Positions 1 to 8,497 of a DNA stretch of 64,000 bases are shown piece after piece. Made by a program: the position numbers and the translations under genes. This stretch comes from JAEUKA01 sp044228505. GTDB taxonomy: Bacteria > Myxococcota_A > Polyangia > Palsa-1104 > JAEUJZ01. The notes beneath the pieces were generated by a model. It saw nothing but the letters and a program-made list of their open reading frames with translations, did not search any database and was not told where the DNA came from. The stretch lies in NCBI GenBank assembly GCA_044228505.1, contig JBGAUT010000026.1, positions 1-64,000 on the forward strand, read 5' to 3'. Position 1 is the first letter of the stretch, and each line of letters begins with the position of its first letter.

Positions 1-126
1 GGACGCCATTTGGGAACTCCCGGATGCCAATTGGGAACTCCCGGACGCCAATTGGGAACTCCCGGATGCCAATCGGGAACTCCCGGATGCCAATCGGGAA
101 CTCCCGGATGCCAATCGGGAACTCCC
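1..126. repeat. 21-bp tandem repeat, six complete units (left end cut by window)
   Basis: Six head-to-tail 21-bp units start at 1, 22, 43, 64, 85 and 106; a degenerate seventh starts at 127. Each unit reads GGAYGCCAWT, then YGGGAACTCCC. The last three are identical and the first three differ by one to three bases, so the array looks recently expanded. It may continue left of the window. Translated on the plus strand it gives a heptad (Gly-Thr-Pro-Gly-Cys-Gln-Ser) without stops, but there is no start signal or recognisable protein, so coding is unlikely. Confidence 0.9.
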
Positions 127-327
127 TGGCGGCGTCCGGGAACGCTGGCTTGCGTCAGCCCACCGCCTCCGCCACGCGAAGCGACTCGCTGAGCGGTGTC
201 ATTTGGTAATCGAAGACGAGCGGGAGCTCTTTCGGGGTGAGAAGAAAGTCGGTCGCTTCGAAGGTACTTGTCGTGACGGTTCGCTCCGTGGCTGGCCCTC
301 TGTCACTGGGTCTTTGCTTGCGTTGGG
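127..327. other. Intergenic, no gene seen
   Basis: After the tandem array no convincing reading frame or RNA gene is visible up to the stop of the minus-strand cytochrome gene at 328. The open plus-strand frames here are short extensions of the repeat and end by about 209. Confidence 0.5.
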
Positions 328-1761
328 TCAATTGGCCAGTAGATAGGCGATGAGTGCACGCTTGTCGTCTGGGTCGAGTCCTTCACAGGTTTGGTGATGT
401 CCCTGGTCCCCAAACGGCGCATCCGTACGTTTCGGACGGGTGCGATCCAGGCAGAACAGCTCTTCTAGTGATGCCACCGCGCCATTGTGGAGAAACCGCC
501 CGAACGCCCATGCTCCGGTCAGCCGTGGCGACTTGATTCCATGGGTCAGATGCTCCCCTGCTGCGACCGGAGCGCCACAACAAGTCTCTCCGCTCAGGCT
601 TGGATCCAGCCAGCGCGCCATTGCCGGGTCCGTGCCGATCTCCTCGTAGCTATAGACACGCTTGCCACTCCCCCGCGGTCCCGAGTGACAGGCCAGACAC
701 CCCTTGTCCGCAAACAGGGCGCGTCCGCGTGCGGCTTGCTCCACACTAGGGGGCGTGGGATTTCGGGGTCGGCGCAGCGAATACAGATACTCCGCCAGCG
801 GTGCCAGCTTTGATTCAGGCCAGTCCGCTGACCGCCCGCCACCAAATGCGACAAACGCGCTACAGAATCGCATGAGGCTCGTGACGTTCCCACCCCAACC
901 GAGCATCGCATGGGTCATGCCGCTCGTCTGTATCTCATGATCAGAAGGCAGCTCCCACAGCGCCGGAATCCGCGAGACGATGTGCACGCCATCGTTTATC
1001 GGAAGTGGCTCCATGAGAAAGTCCATCGTTCCCGGTGCCCAAGCGGCACAGTTCTTCTCCCCTTCGACCGACAGCGTGATCGGGGTCACGCCACTCAGAG
1101 CGAACGGCAGTAGGGTCAGCAGCAGCTTGTTTTTCAGCGATGCATCGGATTGAAAACGCTGGACCATGGGCGCAAGTACCGACAGCACCGTGGCGTCATG
1201 CTTCCCCGGACCCTGTAGAGCGACCTCTGGAAACGCGAGCAAGGCCAGGATCTGCTGACCGTACTTGTACCGAACATTGGGCGCGCCGACTGCATAACGG
1301 CCATCAGGGAGCTGTCCAAAATGGCAACTGGCGCAGGAGAACGCGAGCGCATCGATCTTGCCGCCAAGCTTCGCGGTCTTGACCAGCCCCAGTGGTAGGT
1401 GTCTCGGTGAGTCTGGATCTGTGATAAGTCCCAGCTTCGAAAAGCCAGGACCGATCTCATCGGGAAAGTTATCGATGAGAAACTGGACCAAGCTCGTGGG
1501 TGCTCCCGCCATACCGAAGCTCTCGTAGAAGAACATTTCCTTGCCGCATCGCAGTCTCGACAGGCGGTCATCACTCTGTAGCTTCGCGCACGCACCCGGA
1601 AGCGTGCCATGTTCCAGCACCTCCCTTAGATCTGCAGAGACATCCGCAAGACCCGATACCGAATCCAGTGGGGCAAGGGGATCGGGAGGCGATGATGATT
1701 CACTGCTGCATCCAATGACTGCGGTGACAGTGACAGCGCACAGAGAAAGCCGAGACCACAT
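328..1761 (-). CDS. Di-haem c-type cytochrome lipoprotein
   Basis: The 477-aa product starts with a lipoprotein signal peptide; the lipobox ends in AVIGC, with the modified Cys at residue 18. Two haem-c sites are visible: CASCH at about 143-147 and CLACH at about 355-359. The second sits in a typical cytochrome c fold with the preceding ARGRALFADKG and a C-terminal helix ending in ALIAYLLAN. It is probably an envelope-anchored electron carrier or a relative of di-haem cytochrome c peroxidase (MauG/CcpA type); the partner is unknown. A TTG two codons upstream (1767) is possible, but ATG at 1761 gives a normal signal peptide. It stands alone, 49 bp downstream of the next minus-strand gene. Confidence 0.85.
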   Translation of the reverse strand: MWSRLSLCAVTVTAVIGCSSESSSPPDPLAPLDSVSGLADVSADLREVLEHGTLPGACAKLQSDDRLSRLRCGKEMFFYESFGMAGAPTSLVQFLIDNFPDEIGPGFSKLGLITDPDSPRHLPLGLVKTAKLGGKIDALAFSCASCHFGQLPDGRYAVGAPNVRYKYGQQILALLAFPEVALQGPGKHDATVLSVLAPMVQRFQSDASLKNKLLLTLLPFALSGVTPITLSVEGEKNCAAWAPGTMDFLMEPLPINDGVHIVSRIPALWELPSDHEIQTSGMTHAMLGWGGNVTSLMRFCSAFVAFGGGRSADWPESKLAPLAEYLYSLRRPRNPTPPSVEQAARGRALFADKGCLACHSGPRGSGKRVYSYEEIGTDPAMARWLDPSLSGETCCGAPVAAGEHLTHGIKSPRLTGAWAFGRFLHNGAVASLEELFCLDRTRPKRTDAPFGDQGHHQTCEGLDPDDKRALIAYLLAN

Positions 1762-1810
1762 GTGCAAAGCTGTAGCGCAAAATGAAGCCGAAGCGAAGTG
1801 GCAGCGGGAA

Positions 1811-2404
1811 CTACTCGAGCATCTTGCCGCTCAACGTGATTCCGTATTCGTACTTCTTCATGGCACCGCCGGAGCCCTCCATCCTGACGAGCAGGAATCT
1901 GCCGCCAACCTGCGCATCCGTGAACTGTTTCGCCGGAGGAGATGAACCCCAACTGCTGCTGTCTTTGCTGAGGAATTCAATCGTACCATTTGGCTTGATC
2001 GTACAGTAGCTCACGTCGAGATTCGCGTTGCCAGAGCTTGCTTTGATTTCGACCTTGAGGGCCCCGACCGAAGGCGCGAGCGTGATCCAGGTGCGGATAC
2101 CAGGGTTCACCAGCTTGCCGGAATCGGGACTGTTGTATGCAAGCGATCGGGGGGCCAGCGTTCCTCGGGAGCTGAAGGCATCATTCCAGATCCTCTCCCA
2201 GCTCTTGGTCTGAGGGATCGCTGCACTGAATCTGTTCGGATCACAAGTCTTGCCGCCCTTTTTTGCGGACTGGCAGACGCTGTCTATCACAGTGATCAGC
2301 CGCTGAACATCCTCGGTGGAATCTCGGCAGTCGCCGGCACGGGCTGATCCCGCTGTAAAACAGAGGGTTGCGAGCACACCCACAAGTGTCTGTCGTTGGT
2401 TCAT
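1811..2404 (-). CDS. Small secreted protein of unknown function
   Basis: 197 aa. ATG at 2404 was chosen because it opens a clear signal peptide (MNQRQTLVGVLATLCF, cleavage after GSARA) and has AGGAG about 11 bases upstream; the frame is open further 5' but that extension looks non-coding. The mature part has Cys pairs near the N-terminus (GDCRDS, SVCQSAKKGGKTCD) and a C-terminal half that resembles a beta-sandwich (GNANLDVSYC, ITLSGKM). I do not recognise a family. It precedes the cytochrome lipoprotein gene on the same strand, so a shared periplasmic role is possible. Confidence 0.7.
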   Translation of the reverse strand: MNQRQTLVGVLATLCFTAGSARAGDCRDSTEDVQRLITVIDSVCQSAKKGGKTCDPNRFSAAIPQTKSWERIWNDAFSSRGTLAPRSLAYNSPDSGKLVNPGIRTWITLAPSVGALKVEIKASSGNANLDVSYCTIKPNGTIEFLSKDSSSWGSSPPAKQFTDAQVGGRFLLVRMEGSGGAMKKYEYGITLSGKMLE

Positions 2405-2632
2405 GGGAACTCTTACTCCTATGTGTTTTCCGCCCGGACGGCGTTGGGAGTGGAACAGAGGAAAACCATCCCGGTGAAGACGTTTCGAAACGATTGAATG
2501 ACCATGGGCGTAGGAACCTCCAAGGATAGCCGCGTCACAGATGTGCTGCGGTGATCCTAGTCCTCGCCCGGCCCTTCGGAACCCTACCGCGATCATACAT
2601 CGCGCTGGGTACTGGGATGTAGGTCTTGTGCG

Positions 2633-5600
2633 CTACGGCGCAGGGACAGAGGCCGTCTCGGATCGGCTCTTCATGTCACGTCGCTGTAGACCCCACGAAG
2701 ACTCTAGTTCCGTGAAGACCTGCTTCGCTGGCTGCTCAAGAACCTCTAGCCCCCAGAGCCGAGCGCTGCCATCCCAGCTCGCAGTCGCCAGCATGCTGCC
2801 GTCTCGTGAAAACGAAACCCCTGAGACTCGTCCCGAGTGTCCCTGCAAGACCGCCAGCAGTCGACCATCCCGTGCCGACCACACTCGCGCTCTCTGATCC
2901 ATGTCTCCGGCAGCCAGCCATCGCCCATCCGCAGAGAGCTTCACATCCAGAATCCTTCGTCCCGGACTGTCGATGCGCAGCAGCTCTTTTCGTGACGAGA
3001 CATCCATCAACACAACGCTGCGATTCGTCGCCAGTGCGACCCGCGAGCCGTCCTGAGAGACAGATAGTGTATTGACTTCGGGCTGACGAAGGAACTCTCG
3101 CCCAATCGGCTGCGCGAGCTGATCTCGCACTTCCCAGATGGTGCCATCCATATCGATCAGAAAGACCGTCTTTCCATCCGCACTTTGGTCCGCATCATGG
3201 AACTCCTTGTTGCCAATGATCAACGGAGCGTGTCCTGGTTCACTTAACTTGAACAGGTGAGCCCCCCGACCGTACCCAAGTGCCACCAACCAGCCACTTG
3301 GGAACAGCGCGGCTCGACGCAGGCGGTTGAAATCGAAGGTCCGTAGCACCTGTCCGGAAGAATCATAATGACGAACCGAAGGGACTCCGGCGGCCCAGGC
3401 CAGCACTTCTTTGCCGCCTTGAACAAAGCTCGCGCCTTTTAGGACTCCCTGTTGGAATCGATCGGCATAGAGTAGCTGGGCAGTTCGCGTATCCATGACC
3501 TCCAGGCTGCCATCTCCACGCGCTAGCGCGATGCGGTCGCCAACAGGTGATAGCTCTGCACTGGAGAGTCCGGGCAGTCGTGGTTCCAAGAACCGCAGCG
3601 GTGACAAACGGTCCGGAAGCTGCCATCGATGGAATTGCGTTCCTACCGTGATGAGCTGCTTGCCATCAGCCGACCAAACGGCACGCTGAGCACCATTCAC
3701 AGGCAGTCGGCGCAGAACTTGGCCAGTGCTGGGATGCCACAGAATCGGGCCCCCGCGATCACCCATCAGCAGCAGTCGCTGACCATCGGGAGAAAAGGAC
3801 ATCCCATGGATGACTCCTCCGTTGAGTCGGCGATGCACTTTGGTGACCCCACGGAGCAAGTCCGCCACCACGATGTCGCCTTCAAGAGAAACGACCACCG
3901 CGAGTCGTCCATCGTTAGACAAAGACAGCGCACAGCCACCAGACCGATCCCCGACAAGCCCGGTGGGCAGCCGGTGAAGTGGACGGCCATCCGCACCCAT
4001 CACCACCAGCGTCCCATCGATGCAGATCGTGGCCACGCGGTCTCCACTTTGACTGACGGTGGATGCAAGGTGAGAGCCCGGTCCCCCACAGGGTAACAAT
4101 TGTCGAATGCTCCTAGACACTGCATCGATCACAGAGAGTCCATCGACGTTTTGAAGGAGCGCAATGGCTCCCTGACTGGACGGCGCAAAGCCCCGTGGCC
4201 CCACCAGAATTCCCTCGACCTGACCGAGCGACTGACCGTTCTGTGCATCCAGCAAGTGCGCTCGCAGACGGTCTGTGGTCACCACGACCTGTCGACCTTC
4301 ATCGAGCCAGGTTGCGTCCTGTGCCTTGAACTTCTGCTGCCACAGCTTTCGTAGCGGTAGCTCACCCCACACCGAGACCCCATCGAATTCCACACAGAGC
4401 ACCGCACCATCCCGTCGGGGTCGGAGCACTTGGCACGATGGCAAGCTCCCTCTGTCCATCAGGCGCGGACGACTCATCAGCGAAAAGGTTGCGAGAACAC
4501 CCCGCGCCTCCGGGGACTCTGCCAGCGTAAGAGAGTGAGCAGCCAGCACCTCGGCTTCTGGCTGAGCCTCTTCGGACTGGGCAGAGAGCGCCTGCTCCAT
4601 CAGCGAACGTGCGAGCAGACCATCGGTCTCTGCCAGTGCGAGGCGGGTTCTGTGTTCTGCTGCGATGGCGACATTGCGTTCAATCCGAGTTCGCCGCACC
4701 GCCCAGCCAGCCAACAGAAGAAGGAGCGCAAGCGACACTGCCGCAACCAGCAGCGGACCACGCCACTTGAGCGCCAGCCTACGAATGACTTGCAGCAACG
4801 TATAGTGGTGAGCCGCTACCCGCGACCCATCCAGATAGTGGCCAATATCAGCGGCCAGGGCGCGAGCATCTTGGTAACGCGCAGCGGGGTCCGGGGCCAT
4901 CGCTTTGTCGATGATCGCCACCAATTCTGGGGGGGCGTCTGGTTGCTTGGTGATGAGCGAAGGAATCTGGCCATTGCGGAGAGCCGCCAACGTCTCCGCT
5001 GCATCGCTTCCGTGCAAGGGAGCGTGTCCGGCCACGATCTCATACAGTACGACTCCCAAGCTGAAAACATCCGACCGAGGACTCGCAGCAAGTCCTGCCG
5101 CTTGCTCTGGTGACATATAGGCCGGAGTACCCACGATGGCACCTACTGCGGTTGTCTCAGAGCCGCTCACGCACAGGACTTCAGGCTGACTCTCGGCTTC
5201 TTTGATCCACCTTGCCAGTCCCCAGTCCGCGACCTGGGTCTCTCCGAATTCGCCCACCAAAATGTTGTCGGGCTTGAGGTCGCGATGCAAAATCCCCTGG
5301 CTGTGAGCGTAAGCAACCGCTTCACAGGCCGCCAGGAAGTGCCGAAGGAGTCCCAGTCGCTCCGGCATTCCCGGTGCTTCATGGATTGCTACCGTAAGGG
5401 CTCGTCCACGAACCAGGCGCATGGTGTAGTACAGACTCCCATCGGGAGCCTGACCCGCATCGAAGACTGGGACAATCGCAGGGTGATCAAGCGCTGCGGT
5501 GATCCAGGCCTCCCGAGCCAGTCTCTGCTCCATTCCTGGGCGGTCACGGACCTCTGCGGATACTTGCTTGAACGCGATCTGTCTCTGAAGTCGACGATCC

Positions 5601-5881
5601 ATCGCCGAGACCACGCGTCCCATCCCGCCCTTCCCAAGCTCCGCCACAGGTTGGTAGCGGGTACTTTGGCTGACCCCGAATGGATGCGATGCCGATCCTG
5701 ATTCCGTTCCACCGACTTCTGGTTCGGCTTTTGGCTCAGCCCACAGAGCACCACTTGCTCCCGCAGCCACCGCAGAATCGAGACGCCAAGCTGCTGATTC
5801 GACCACCGCATCCGGTGCAGCCGCAGAGTGAGGAACATCTGCTGGCTCGCTGCGAGTCTTTGGTATGGGCCGATTAGACAC
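2633..5881 (-). CDS. Ser/Thr protein kinase with TM segment and WD40-type propeller
   Basis: Hanks-type kinase followed by one membrane helix and a long beta-propeller sensor or scaffold region. Counting from an alternative GTG at 5941, the glycine loop ELGKGGMGRV is at 101-110, the VAIK-like Lys is in QIAFKQV, the catalytic loop HRDLKPDN is at 219-226, and GTPAYMSPEQ at 271-280. The usual DFG is DWG (239-241), a known variant with the metal-binding Asp kept. The TM helix is near 395-415. The rest, about 650 residues, contains repeated blades such as FSPDGQRLLL, LSADGRWLAA and FSRDGSMLAT ending in WDGSARLWG, typical of WD40. GTG at 5881 is preferred: it overlaps the upstream FHA gene by 8 nt and has GGAGG three bases before it. 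Translational coupling to that gene is likely. Confidence 0.9.
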   Translation of the reverse strand: MSNRPIPKTRSEPADVPHSAAAPDAVVESAAWRLDSAVAAGASGALWAEPKAEPEVGGTESGSASHPFGVSQSTRYQPVAELGKGGMGRVVSAMDRRLQRQIAFKQVSAEVRDRPGMEQRLAREAWITAALDHPAIVPVFDAGQAPDGSLYYTMRLVRGRALTVAIHEAPGMPERLGLLRHFLAACEAVAYAHSQGILHRDLKPDNILVGEFGETQVADWGLARWIKEAESQPEVLCVSGSETTAVGAIVGTPAYMSPEQAAGLAASPRSDVFSLGVVLYEIVAGHAPLHGSDAAETLAALRNGQIPSLITKQPDAPPELVAIIDKAMAPDPAARYQDARALAADIGHYLDGSRVAAHHYTLLQVIRRLALKWRGPLLVAAVSLALLLLLAGWAVRRTRIERNVAIAAEHRTRLALAETDGLLARSLMEQALSAQSEEAQPEAEVLAAHSLTLAESPEARGVLATFSLMSRPRLMDRGSLPSCQVLRPRRDGAVLCVEFDGVSVWGELPLRKLWQQKFKAQDATWLDEGRQVVVTTDRLRAHLLDAQNGQSLGQVEGILVGPRGFAPSSQGAIALLQNVDGLSVIDAVSRSIRQLLPCGGPGSHLASTVSQSGDRVATICIDGTLVVMGADGRPLHRLPTGLVGDRSGGCALSLSNDGRLAVVVSLEGDIVVADLLRGVTKVHRRLNGGVIHGMSFSPDGQRLLLMGDRGGPILWHPSTGQVLRRLPVNGAQRAVWSADGKQLITVGTQFHRWQLPDRLSPLRFLEPRLPGLSSAELSPVGDRIALARGDGSLEVMDTRTAQLLYADRFQQGVLKGASFVQGGKEVLAWAAGVPSVRHYDSSGQVLRTFDFNRLRRAALFPSGWLVALGYGRGAHLFKLSEPGHAPLIIGNKEFHDADQSADGKTVFLIDMDGTIWEVRDQLAQPIGREFLRQPEVNTLSVSQDGSRVALATNRSVVLMDVSSRKELLRIDSPGRRILDVKLSADGRWLAAGDMDQRARVWSARDGRLLAVLQGHSGRVSGVSFSRDGSMLATASWDGSARLWGLEVLEQPAKQVFTELESSWGLQRRDMKSRSETASVPAP

Positions 5882-6773
5882 GGTCCTCCACCAGGTCACC
5901 GCTTGCCAGCAGTAGTTCCACTTGCCCGGTGCCTCCAGCACGGATCAGGTCGGGACGAACTCGGGCGTCGCGCAGCTTCCCTCTCAGTCGAGCGAGGCTG
6001 ATATCCCAGCGTCGGCGAAGCTGAACTCGATCCACCTCATCTTGCCAAATCTGACCGGCAATCAGATCCCAGGAGGCCGGTCCTCCCACCGCGATAAGCT
6101 CGCTGATGATGCGCGCCGAGATACCGTCTAGGGAGACGACCGGCTTTCCTTCCACGTGGATGTGGACGCTATCAAAGCAGGCAACGATGCGGAGCTTGGG
6201 ATGAATCGATCCATCGAGCGCAGTCGCTGCCTGTCCTGCTCGTTCGATCGCAATGGCTACTGCGCGAAAGCGCTTTCCTGCCAGTTCCCAGGTCTCTCCG
6301 GGAAGTAGGTTGCGAGCCGTCCCGCCAGCGATTCGGATGCGCCAACAATCGCCATTATCCCACAGGTGCGCTGCGGCATCGCCATCGTAGCGAGGAAGTA
6401 GGGCCGGACGCGGCGTCACCACCAGAGAGGAAGTACCTGCCAGCACTTGCCGTGGCAGACCATCCCCTTCAATCGCCAGCAGCGCAGTGGGCAACACCAC
6501 GTCTTCCACGTGAAGCTCCAGTCCTCTGGCAATTTCAACCGTCAGCCCTTCCCGCAATACGATCTCGTCGATGGGCTTTCCGGCCACTGCAAAAAGGCCC
6601 CGCAGCGCGAGCAGCTTCAGCTCTCGACCTCGTAGGCTGACCATGGCATGGGCTTCGGAAATCCGACCATCATCCAGATGGAGTGCGGCGGTCGCAAGCC
6701 TCCCAATGATATCACCAGGACCGAGCACCACGGTCTGTGCATCTGGGGTCCGAATGCGGACAAAGGCTCGCAT
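5874..6773 (-). CDS. FHA-domain protein with C-terminal winged-helix-like domain
   Basis: 299 aa. Residues about 15-90 form a forkhead-associated domain, the phosphothreonine-binding module, with the conserved GR (IIGRLATAALHLDD) and S..H (RISEAHAMVSLRG) features. The C-terminal part (about 205-290) reads like an OmpR/SARP-type winged helix: SARIISELIAVGG, WQDEVDRVQLRRRWDISL, LRGKLRDARVRPDLI. The gene ends inside the start of the Ser/Thr kinase gene (8-nt overlap). The natural inference is that it binds phosphothreonine on the kinase or its target and may act as a DNA-binding output; DNA binding is unproven. Confidence 0.85.
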   Translation of the reverse strand: MRAFVRIRTPDAQTVVLGPGDIIGRLATAALHLDDGRISEAHAMVSLRGRELKLLALRGLFAVAGKPIDEIVLREGLTVEIARGLELHVEDVVLPTALLAIEGDGLPRQVLAGTSSLVVTPRPALLPRYDGDAAAHLWDNGDCWRIRIAGGTARNLLPGETWELAGKRFRAVAIAIERAGQAATALDGSIHPKLRIVACFDSVHIHVEGKPVVSLDGISARIISELIAVGGPASWDLIAGQIWQDEVDRVQLRRRWDISLARLRGKLRDARVRPDLIRAGGTGQVELLLASGDLVEDRV

Positions 6774-6990
6774 GTCGGTATCGTATCACGCGGGTGGCCA
6801 AGTCAGCAGCCCTGCGATAGAGCTTGCGGCAGCATCGTGTAGGGGGGTGCATGTTCCCAGATTACAGCAAGCTCGAAAAAGGGGGGACATGAGAGCCTCG
6901 CCGGAACCGTGCCTGTGTATGATCCAGGTAGGGTTACGGCGTATGACGTGTCTTGTACGTTCAGCTCATCCATCTACTGGAGGAGTACCG

Positions 6991-7368
6991 ATGAACCGTA
7001 AATCGACCGCTATTTCTTCGATCATTGGCGTCGCCACCGCTCTGTACCTGGGTCTGTTCGCTGCACAGTTCCAAAGCGCTCACGCTGATGAGGCGCTGCA
7101 GTCTGCTGGCCATTCACGCAGCGCTGTCCACATGTCGGACCCCGCTTCTGCGAAGTCCGATGACAACGCCAACAGCTCGCAAAACACTGACGACAAAGAT
7201 CAGTCGAAAATCCAGCCTGATCCAGCCACTGCGAGCGCCGTTCCCTGCAACTGCTCGGGAAGCGGAACTGGCTGTGCTGGTGCCTGCCCGAACGCTCCCG
7301 GACCGAAGCGCCACTGCAAGAATCTTGCGCCGCATGGGAAGCCCAAGATGTGTAGCTGCGTTCCGTAG
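6991..7368 (+). CDS. Small secreted protein with Cys-rich C-terminus
   Basis: 125 aa. ATG at 6991 has an excellent ribosome site (GGAGGAG five bases before it) and starts a signal peptide, MNRKSTAISSIIGVATALYL, cleaved after QSAHA. The middle is Asp/Ser/Asn-rich and looks disordered (SDDNANSSQNTDDKDQSK). The last 45 residues carry seven Cys in a compact pattern (CNCSGSGTGCAGAC ... HC ... MCSC), suggesting disulfides or metal binding. No family recognised. It is followed after 30 bp by another secreted protein on the same strand, so the two are probably co-transcribed. Confidence 0.8.
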   Translation: MNRKSTAISSIIGVATALYLGLFAAQFQSAHADEALQSAGHSRSAVHMSDPASAKSDDNANSSQNTDDKDQSKIQPDPATASAVPCNCSGSGTGCAGACPNAPGPKRHCKNLAPHGKPKMCSCVP

Positions 7369-7398
7369 TCACTGTCCTTTCACCCGGAGAATGATGAA

Positions 7399-8235
7399 AT
7401 GAGAAACCGCGAAGGGATGAAACTGGCCCTGCTGGCGTGCTTCTGGATCGCAGCGAGTCCGGTGGCTGCGAAGCAAACCGAAGCAGCGAGCAAGGCCGCG
7501 ACTCCCAAGCCCCAGCCGATTGTCCCTGCGCCGATTCCGGAAGGCCGCGCCCGGGTCGTGTATCTGCACCTTGCCGAGGATGCCCGCGACCGTACTTTGT
7601 CGACTTGGCGGACTTCGACGCTTGAACCACAGGTGGTCGAGCTTGGATACGGACAGTACGGCTGGGCCGATGTAGAGCCAGGTCCGCAGGGATTCTGTGC
7701 TCGCTTCTCCGGGCAAGAACCACCCACGAAACAGAATCTTGGCTGGAACACCGGACTGGGCAACCTGACGCCGGGACTGCTGTCGTTTGTGGTGGCGCAC
7801 CGATTCCATGCGGCCAGCGATGCGGTCACCACACGAAGTGAGCGCGCCATCGCAGCGGAACCCGCCGCCGGAAGGAGTGCGCTTCGGATCATGGGCGTGT
7901 GGCCAGGAACCTTTACGATCTCGATCTGTGAGCGCGGAGAGTCTGGGGAGTCCCCGCTCGTCAGCAGCTTGGGCGGAAGTGCTCAGCTTGGTTATGGTCC
8001 GGCTGGTCCGATTCACGATCGCCCCGCCGGTTCCAGTACGCTGGTGTTTCATCGTCCCTCATCACCGCAGGATCGCTGCGGGGGACTGGCACTGGGAAGC
8101 GTGACTGTCGATGCCACAGCGGGCTCCCGAACGACTCTGTTTGCGTTCGGTAGCGTGGAGACCACCGGCAAGCTCCGGGTGTTGGCCTGCGCTGAACCCA
8201 CGCTACGCTGTCAGGAACTCCCAGTTCGTCCCTAG
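7399..8235 (+). CDS. Secreted protein of unknown function, paired with the upstream Cys-rich protein
   Basis: 278 aa with a signal peptide (MKLALLACFWIAASPVAA, starting at the second Met, 7417; ATG at 7399 is upstream of it with GGAG nine bases away, so both starts are possible). The mature protein is beta-rich by eye: RARVVYLHLAED, TLEPQVVELGYGQYGW, SALRIMGVWPGTFTISIC, RTTLFAFGSVETTGKLRVLAC. Four Cys occur in the second half. No catalytic motif or family was recognised. It lies 30 bp after the small Cys-rich gene and probably forms a two-gene unit with it. Confidence 0.75.
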   Translation: MRNREGMKLALLACFWIAASPVAAKQTEAASKAATPKPQPIVPAPIPEGRARVVYLHLAEDARDRTLSTWRTSTLEPQVVELGYGQYGWADVEPGPQGFCARFSGQEPPTKQNLGWNTGLGNLTPGLLSFVVAHRFHAASDAVTTRSERAIAAEPAAGRSALRIMGVWPGTFTISICERGESGESPLVSSLGGSAQLGYGPAGPIHDRPAGSSTLVFHRPSSPQDRCGGLALGSVTVDATAGSRTTLFAFGSVETTGKLRVLACAEPTLRCQELPVRP

Positions 8236-8303
8236 TCACACGCCTCGCGAGCCAAGCGTCCAAGCGGCTCCTCGTACGGCTTGGAGAAGGTCGGGGGGGC
8301 TCG

Positions 8304-8447
8304 CACCCTAGGAGCTTCGGATCGTCGCTCACAGGAGTGTCGTACGCTCGCAGCCAGTCGCGGTAACAATGACCGTGTGCTCCCACTGGGCCGAGAGTTT
8401 TCCGTCGGCGGTCACGACCGTCCAGCCGTCGTCCAGGAACACCACGT
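8304..8447 (-). pseudogene. Truncated duplicate of the map 3' end
   Basis: This 144-bp stretch matches 10888-11031 (the end of the intact map gene plus 25 bp beyond its stop) at 133 of 144 positions, in the same orientation. It encodes the last 38 or so residues of methionine aminopeptidase in frame, from VVFLDDGW through the metal-binding Glu in SAQWEH to the final TTLL and stop at 8329-8331. Similarity ends abruptly at 8447, where unrelated sequence follows, so no full enzyme can be made. It is a remnant of a duplication or rearrangement. Confidence 0.9.
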
Positions 8448-8497
8448 GCATGGTGGAACGGACCCACCAATAGGGGCTGCACCGCTCACGGCATATC

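Noticed and set aside
1..126. CRISPR array
   Set aside because: Units are contiguous 21-mers with no spacers and no cas genes in the window; the same holds for 46878-47066.
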